The notes beneath the pieces were generated by a model. That model did no database searches, was not told the DNA's origin, and was given only the letters and a program-made list of their open reading frames with translations. Shown here piece by piece: positions 58,393-64,000 of a stretch of 64,000 nt of DNA; position 1 is the stretch's first letter, and every line of letters begins with the position of its first letter. The position numbers were made by a program, and so were the translations under genes. Source of the stretch: Amorphophallus konjac (lineage: Eukaryota; Streptophyta; Magnoliopsida; Alismatales; Araceae); the NCBI GenBank assembly GCA_022559845.1, contig CM040125.1:329785829-329849828 (forward strand), read 5' to 3'.

Positions 58393-60396
58393 TTACCCAT
58401 GGAGGTGTCGATCTGTAGAAGGCAAAGTCTCGACCTGTCCACTGTTCAGTCCGTCTATAACTATTTCTGGATAATGGATGTGTCGACCTCCTATATGGAA
58501 ACTGCGGCCGATTGGTGCAAACCTGGGGTTTTGTTTGGCGTTTGACCTGGTGGGTGTCGACCTATTCCATGGAGTGTCTCGACCTGTTCTAACGTTGTAA
58601 CTGTCTCTTCCTTTGTGATGTGCAGGCTGAGGCTTGGACGGTTGTCGACCTGTTTGGGATTGTTTGTGAACCTTTTTGGGTTGTTGGAAAGTTTTGTTGA
58701 TTGGTTCTTCTATCTTTTCTTTTCCCTTGTTTTTAACGTTTTCTTGGTGTGTTGATTTGGAGGTTGATGCTTCAGAAGATGATACAAAAGTGGTGGTCTT
58801 TAGCCCAAATGTTTTCTTTTTGGTAGGCTCATAGCCTAGCCCTTCTCTGTTAAACTTTATTTTGGTACCTAGCAGGGCATTCAAGTTTTCACTCCCATCA
58901 ACAAATTTTTCAAGAGAGGTTTGTTTATCTGCTAGGTCCTTTTGAAGTTTCTAATTTTCTTTCAATAGTTGAGAGTTGACCTATTTAAAGGCTTCAACCT
59001 TTTCATTGCACAGATTGTTGTCCTTTACATAGCTTTGCATGTTTAATTTCAATTCATCAATTTCATCTCCTAGCCTTTCATTTTCATCTTCCAAATCTCT
59101 CATTTCTTTTCTTCCTTCCTCAAGATTCTCATTCATTTTTCTTAGATCTTCAATTTCAGTTTCTAAGGAGATTATCTTTTCATTGAGAGTTTTATCATGC
59201 CCACAGGATTCAACCTTCCTTTTTAAGGTTTTGTTTTCTTTTCTGTATACTTCGTATTTATCCATCAGTTCAAAGTAAGCTTCTTACCAATCATTAGTGG
59301 AGAAATGTTCAAAGTGAGAGCTCACCTCGCTATCATTTTCTCCCTTGGCCATTAGGCAGAGATCATCTTTTTCCTCTTCAGAGGAGTTGTCTTTAGTTTC
59401 TTCTTCTTCATCATCACTCCAAATGCAAACCATGGCCTACTTCTTCTTGCCCTTCCACCTGGGCATAGCTTTCTTAGCTCCTTCAGGACATTCAGACTTG
59501 ATGTGTCCTGGTTTCCTGCATGAGTAACATACAAGCTTTTCAGATTTTTTAGCATTTTCAGGTCTTGGCCTGAACTCTCTTCTTACCTGGGGCTTCTTCT
59601 TAGTAAAGCTTGTACCTTCCTTTCTTAAAAAATTTCTGAACTTTCTTGTCAATAGGGCAACTTCATCTTCTTCAGTGTTGCTGCTTGAAGGCTCTTCATC
59701 ATCAGATAGGTCCTTGGTTCTTGGTCCAATTTTAAGAGCCAGAGGTTTCTTTTTCCTTACCTCAGCTTTTTTGTTTTTCAGATTCATCTCATTGGTCATC
59801 AGGGACCTTATGAGTTCTTCTACTTTGATGGTGGTTAGGTCTCTTGATTCTTCAACCACAGTGGCTTTTGTATGTCAGATAGGAGTTAGTGATCTGAGTA
59901 TCTTTCTTACTATCTCCTGCTCAGTGTATGTCTTACCTAGCTCAGTCAAGCCATTAGTGAGCGAGGTTAGCCTAGCATACATGTCCGAAATGGACTCATC
60001 AGATTTCATTCTAAACTTCTCATATTCAAATACCAACATGTTAGCTTTGGTTGCACGTACCTGTTGTGTCCCTTCATATATTACCTCAAGGCGATCCCAC
60101 ATTTCTTTTGCATTTTTACAAGTTGACACTCTTCAGTATTCAGTTGGATGAAGGGAGCACTGCATGATATGCTTGGCCCCCCAGTTCTGAGTTGATTGTC
60201 TTATTTGTTCTTTAGTCCATGTATCTTCTATAGGAGGCAGATCAAATGGTCCCTTGCTGATCACTCGCTAGACTTCATGATCTTAGGCTCTAATGAAGAC
60301 CTGCATGCAGTTTTTCCAATAAGGATAATTTATCCCAGTAAAAAAAGAATGCCTACTTACAGAATGTTCTTCAGCCATAGGACCTTTAGAAGCCAT
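58393..60396 (-). pseudogene. gag: SIRE1 gag (stops and a 3' frame change)
   Basis: Starts at ATG 60396. One frame is followed to 58393 with in-frame stops at about 60288, 60270, 60133, 59875, 59437, 59286 and 58978; the frame changes near 58390. UBN2-type gag core at 60130-59770 (MWDRLEVIYEGTQQV..LVFEYEKF, EEIIRSL-like region). One CCHC knuckle CYSCRKPGHIKSEC at about 59530-59490. A coiled coil at 59265-58981. The C-terminal part (58660-58394) contains repeated GTCGA(C/G)AC motifs inside the reading frame. No functional capsid protein can be made from it. Confidence 0.85.
58394..58660. repeat. SIRE1 motif copies inside gag coding sequence
   Basis: About seven GTGTCGA/TCTCGAC elements at 58406, 58428, 58480, 58555, 58575 and 58640 regions, 20-70 bp apart. 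They encode Val-Glu-Thr, Asp-Arg or Gly-Arg combinations. Same core as in the LTR and in the spacer at 54358-54480. Confidence 0.75.
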
Positions 60397-60442
60397 ATCA
60401 CCAGTTCTCTCAAGGTCGTTAGACCACATTCAGAGAGACTTG

Positions 60443-60454
60443 GCTCTGATACCA
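60443..60454 (-). promoter_or_regulatory. SIRE1 primer binding site
   Basis: Minus-strand TGGTATCAGAGC, initiator tRNA-Met type, 2 nt from the LTR end at 60457. Confidence 0.93.
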
Positions 60455-60456
60455 CG

Positions 60457-61047
60457 TGTTGATCGGTGATAGGCAGATCTAAAGGGGAGGGGTGAATAGA
60501 TCAGCCCCCTTTTGCCCTTCTTTGCGGAAATAAAAACTAAGACTAACACAGTAGATAAAGATGCAGCTATTAGTTAATATCTGAGTAGCTAGATGCACAC
60601 ATGATGCCTGGAAACGGTCCTATCAATCTTCTACCGCTGGAACAAATGAGAAGACAAATGACAAGACAAGATCTTTAAGGTAGTTCAGTCTCAATCTAGA
60701 GACCTACATCCACCCCTCACACAACACAGTGAGGCTTCACTAGTGCCAACGCACTACAACTGATTCACAGCTTCTAATCGAGAGATACAGTCTCACACTC
60801 CGCTGTCACACAGCTTGTGGGATCACAACCCAAACCACACAGATAGGCGACCACGCCTTCTGTCTTCCTACACGCAGGTAGGGATCTAATGATATGAAGT
60901 TTGTTTAGAAGAAAAGCAAACTAAAGGTGAAATGGCCAGATAGAGTATCGTAATGAAAGCGCTATGACAAAGAATTCTCTTGTCTAGGAATGAGCTTGAG
61001 AGAGCCTTGGATGTCTTCGTCTCGTTGGCTTTCTTCTTCTCGTTAAT
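60457..61047 (-). repeat. SIRE1 5' LTR, truncated (LTR B)
   Basis: 591 bp from the PBS-proximal LTR end ('TGTTGATCGG' on the plus strand). It stops at 61047, where repeat X begins. It matches 23744-24330 and 62483-63050. The LTR promoter lies in the missing part, so this copy cannot start its own transcript from here. Confidence 0.9.
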
Positions 61048-62482
61048 GGTCATTTTCTAGGCACTAATTTTATCCTCGAAATTCACAATGACATATAGTA
61101 ACTCACAAGGGGAAGAAGGACATATACAGCTGACAACCCTACATTGCTCCAGTACAACCATTAACGCTCTCAGGACACGATACCTCTTGAGGGACACTGC
61201 CAGACCATCATGGCTAGAAGGATCATCTCACTCCACATTCAGAACTCGTGCCAACCTTGGGCCGAGCGAAACCCACAAAATGGGTAAGTCTGGCATCACC
61301 TCAGCAACATCGAAATCTCGAGGATGTGCATCACTCGCCACATGCCTCATACTTCAAAGATACGTGGCTGCACCACAAACTCTGGCCATGACTAGGCAAA
61401 CCACACCTAGAAAACCAACCAATACATCTTCTCCAAAGTCTGATGACTATCCTCACCCCCTTCCCAAGGGATACCTTCATGACATATCATTCCCAGCTAA
61501 GACCAACGCACGTAGTCATACCAGCTCACTGCTACTCTTCCATCAGCCCCACGCCACCTGCATCCTTAATCTATGAGTTGAAACACCACCAAACATCGAT
61601 GTACCATCTCTGGTCCAGATAACATTCTCTTATCGATCGCGATCTGCTCAAACAGGACACAACACAATCAGCCACCCGAGACCTCACAATTCACATCACC
61701 TCTCCAGTATATATGGTTGGGTAACAACCTGGCTTCAGAAAACCTACCCGCCGGCCACCGGTCGCACGCCGATTGGAGATCCTTACATGCTCAACTCTCT
61801 CCGCTCCTGCTCCTTTGTAGGAGCCTACTAACCTCTTCTAAACTTCTACAACTCTTCTGTCAACTCCAACACCTACGATTCTTATTCATCGAGCCGCACT
61901 TCATCCGAACACCATCCCTGATACCAATATAATTCTCATGCCAACTCTACCCTCTCAAGGGGAGTACAACAAGACCTGCTCAACGAACTACACAATCTCC
62001 TATACCACACCAACTCTAAACCTAGAGCCTTGGGGGATTTCTCCCATACCAGAAACTGATCAGGGTCTTTGCCAAACATCATTACACCTGGAGTTCCATG
62101 CCAAGGAACTGCCAACTTCTCAACTTTCTTCTTAGCTAATCAACCAACATCTACCAACTCCTGGTGTCTACACACCTCACAGAACCGTTGGGACCAAGAA
62201 GCAACACACAACGTCATTGCCCCAAAGCACATTCTCATGAGCGAATGAGTGCCTTCCTTCCTCTATAATACTCTAGTCAATGGCGCCACGATCTATACTC
62301 AACCTCAACCTTCTCGATCTCTGCTGCAACCAGGTCATTCCTTCAATCACCACTATCTTACCTCAACTGGGTCCCCAATGCCTTTATCATCATACGCTCG
62401 GCGCACCACTCAAAAAGAATTATAAGGACACTCGTTAACCCAATTAGCTTTACCAACTACTCTTAGCATCCATAACCCAATT
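61048..62482. repeat. 1.44 kb repeat 'X', copy 2
   Basis: Matches 22304-23743 over its whole length and is followed, like it, by a SIRE1 LTR after 'cccaatt'. Its left end joins LTR B within a short shared 'ggtcattttct'. Confidence 0.85.
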
Positions 62483-64000
62483 TGTTGATCGGGGATAGGC
62501 AGATTTAGAGGGGAGGGGTGAATAGATCAGCCCCTTTTTGCCCTTCTTTGCGGAAATAAAAACTAAGACTAACACAGTAGAAAAAGATGCAGTTATTAGT
62601 TAATATCTGAGAAGATAGATGCACACAGGATGCCTGGAAATGGTCCTATCAAGCTTCTACCGCTGGAACAAACGAGAAGACAAACCACAAGACAAGATCT
62701 TTAAGGTGGTTCAGTCTCAATCTAGAGACCTACGTCCACCCCTCACACAACACAGTGAGGTTTCACTAGTGCCAACACACTACAGTTGATTCACAGCTTC
62801 TAACTAAGAGATACACTCTCACACTCCGCTGTCACACAACTTGTGGGATCACAACCCAAACCACACAGATAGGCGACCACGCCTTCTGTCTTCCTACACG
62901 TAGGTAGGGATCTAATGATATGAAGTTTGTTTAGAAGAAAAGCAAACTAAATGTGAAATGGCCAGACAGAGTATCGTAATGAAAGCGCTATGACAAAGAA
63001 GTCTCCTGTCTGGGAATGAGCTTGAAAGAGCCTTGGCTTTCTTCCTCTCGTTGACTCTTCATAGCAGCCATGGAAGAGTTCTTTTCGTCGTGAGGAAGAG
63101 AAAATGTCTTCTTCTAGGTTCACTCACGCCGACAGCATCAGGACGAAGAGTAGCTTGGACAGCAGGCTTTCTTCTTCTTCATTTTCTCCTCAGCACTCTT
63201 CTCAGCTCACTTCTGCTCTTCTTAGCTTTCAAACTGGAGCTCATGCTCCTTATATATATTGGTGTCCTAGGGCAACACCAACGTTGTCCACTTTTCAAGC
63301 AACACCCAGAATGTCACATCCACATTATTTGATCTGCTTCCACTTGCACAATTGACTCCATCCTTGTCAAGTCTGCAGGAATGTGGGTAGGTAGGAGACC
63401 ATAGCAGCGAAGGTACGATTTTCTTCAGAAAATATCTCTGCCAACTCATAGTCTTCTGACACCGACGCAATCTGACGGCTTTTTCCAGAGCAAACGGATC
63501 CTCTGGATTAAGTTCCGGTTCTTGAAATCAGCTTCCATCGGATTCAGATCCGTTCTGGATGAACACAGTGTGTCGACACTTTCCTGGCAGCGTGTTGAGA
63601 CATTCCTTTGAATATCTTGGAGAATCGTTATGGTTGATCATGGATGTGTCGACACTTTTCTATCAGTGTGTCGAGACATCCCTTTAAAAAGCCTTGTAGA
63701 TAGCTTCTACCGGTTTCAAGCATGTTCTGGTTGAACGATGATGTGTCGACACTTCACCTCCAGTGTGTCGAGACATCCCTTTGAAATCTTGAAGTACCAT
63801 GGCTAATGAGTCGAGACAACACCAAACGGTGTCGAGACATGTGAGCCATGTGCAGGGTTGTTGTAAGAAGGTGTCGAGACATGAGCGCCTTGTGCAGAGA
63901 TTATCACACAAAGTGTCGACACTTTTCACTCAGTCTGTCGAGACATCGGTGAATCCAAATACTTTGTCAGAACGCTTCAGCTTGAATTCTTCTAGATGTA
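62483..64000 (-). repeat. SIRE1-family LTR C (runs off the window)
   Basis: Same family as 23744-24848 plus 49761-50415. The Y target site CCTGG at 63583-63587 is uninterrupted. Minus-strand TATATATAAGG at about 63251-63261. Motif array at 63560-63945. Predicted to end near 64240, outside the window. Confidence 0.9.
63560..63945. repeat. GTGTCGACAC / TGTCGAGACA motif array, LTR C
   Basis: Same sites as in 49805-50292, e.g. TGTGTCGACACTTT near 63569, 63645 and 63741 and TGTCGAGACATC near 63668, 63766 and 63935. Differences between copies fall partly inside motifs. Confidence 0.85.

Larger units (their letters stand above)
23744..61047 (-). mobile_element. SIRE-type Ty1/copia element 'SIRE1' (minus strand, with nested Y)
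   Basis: Read on the minus strand: partial 5' LTR (60457-61047), PBS (60443-60454), gag, intact pol, spacer, env-like ORF, PPT (50416-50432), then the 3' LTR split by element Y (49761-50415 and 23744-24848). Pol motifs, an env-like ORF downstream of pol, and the PPT AAAAAGGGGGAGA are SIRE hallmarks. The 5-bp flank at the left end is CAATT. The right flank is lost at the junction with X copy 2. Pol is open but gag and env-like ORFs carry stops, so it is not autonomous. Confidence 0.9.

Noticed and set aside
1..64000. Host protein-coding genes
   Set aside because: Every ORF with a recognisable domain belongs to a retroelement; the two PMD types lie inside Tat elements and share exon layout between copies, so they are not counted as host genes.

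Overview
This window is flowering-plant nuclear DNA made of nested LTR retrotransposons. I find no host protein-coding gene, rRNA, CRISPR array or bacterial signal. The assignment to an angiosperm rests on the element types: Athila- and Tat/Ogre-type Ty3/gypsy, SIRE-type Ty1/copia with an envelope-like ORF, a TRIM, and antisense plant-mobile-domain (PMD) genes. I cannot name the species.

Layout from left to right. (1) 1-8094: 3' part of a decayed Tat-type Ty3/gypsy element (RNase H and integrase), followed by two spliced antisense PMD genes. (2) 8095-21141: an Athila-type element with a truncated 5' LTR, a tRNA-Asp-type PBS, decayed gag and pol, and a 3' LTR. A 3.19 kb solo LTR with TSD AATTA (16451-19637) is inserted in that 3' LTR. 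(3) 21142-22303: unassigned LTR-like debris with short repeats. (4) 22304-23743: a 1.44 kb repeat, 'X'. (5) 23744-61047: a minus-strand SIRE-type copia element ('SIRE1') with an intact 1037-codon pol, a broken gag and a broken env-like ORF. (6) 61048-64000: a second copy of X followed by a second SIRE1 LTR. X joins the LTR at the same base in both places, so this is best read as a tandem duplication.

The 3' LTR of SIRE1 is split by a 24.9 kb Tat-like element ('Y', 24849-49760, TSD CCTGG, two 1410 bp LTRs). Y has no recognisable pol. It carries proline-rich sense ORFs of unknown function and a multi-exon antisense PMD gene. Y is itself split by a young gag-only SIRE-like element ('SIRE2', 27664-38566, LTRs about 3.12 kb and about 0.5% different by eye). 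SIRE2 has five CCHC knuckles in its gag. At its left border sit a 572 bp TRIM and an inverted 327 bp gag fragment, and the whole composite is flanked by the TSD CCCGT. Inferred order of events: X, then SIRE1, then duplication, then Y, then SIRE2 with the TRIM.

The most unusual signal is not a gene. Nearly every element here carries its own short motif, mostly dyad-symmetric, repeated many times in its LTRs and untranslated regions. In Y it is CGCGCTAT-N6-ATAGCGCG, with an almost invariant 6-nt spacer. It occurs in the LTRs, in the leader, and over the putative promoter of the antisense PMD gene. In the Tat PMD locus and in the unrelated solo LTR it is GCGGTC-N7/8-GACCGT. In SIRE1 it is GTGTCGACAC/TGTCGAGACA, which even enters the gag coding region. 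In SIRE2 it is CACGAAG plus GTATAGACTT. These could be recognition sites for element- or host-encoded proteins, or RNA hairpins. That function is inference. Divergence values and motif counts were made by eye.
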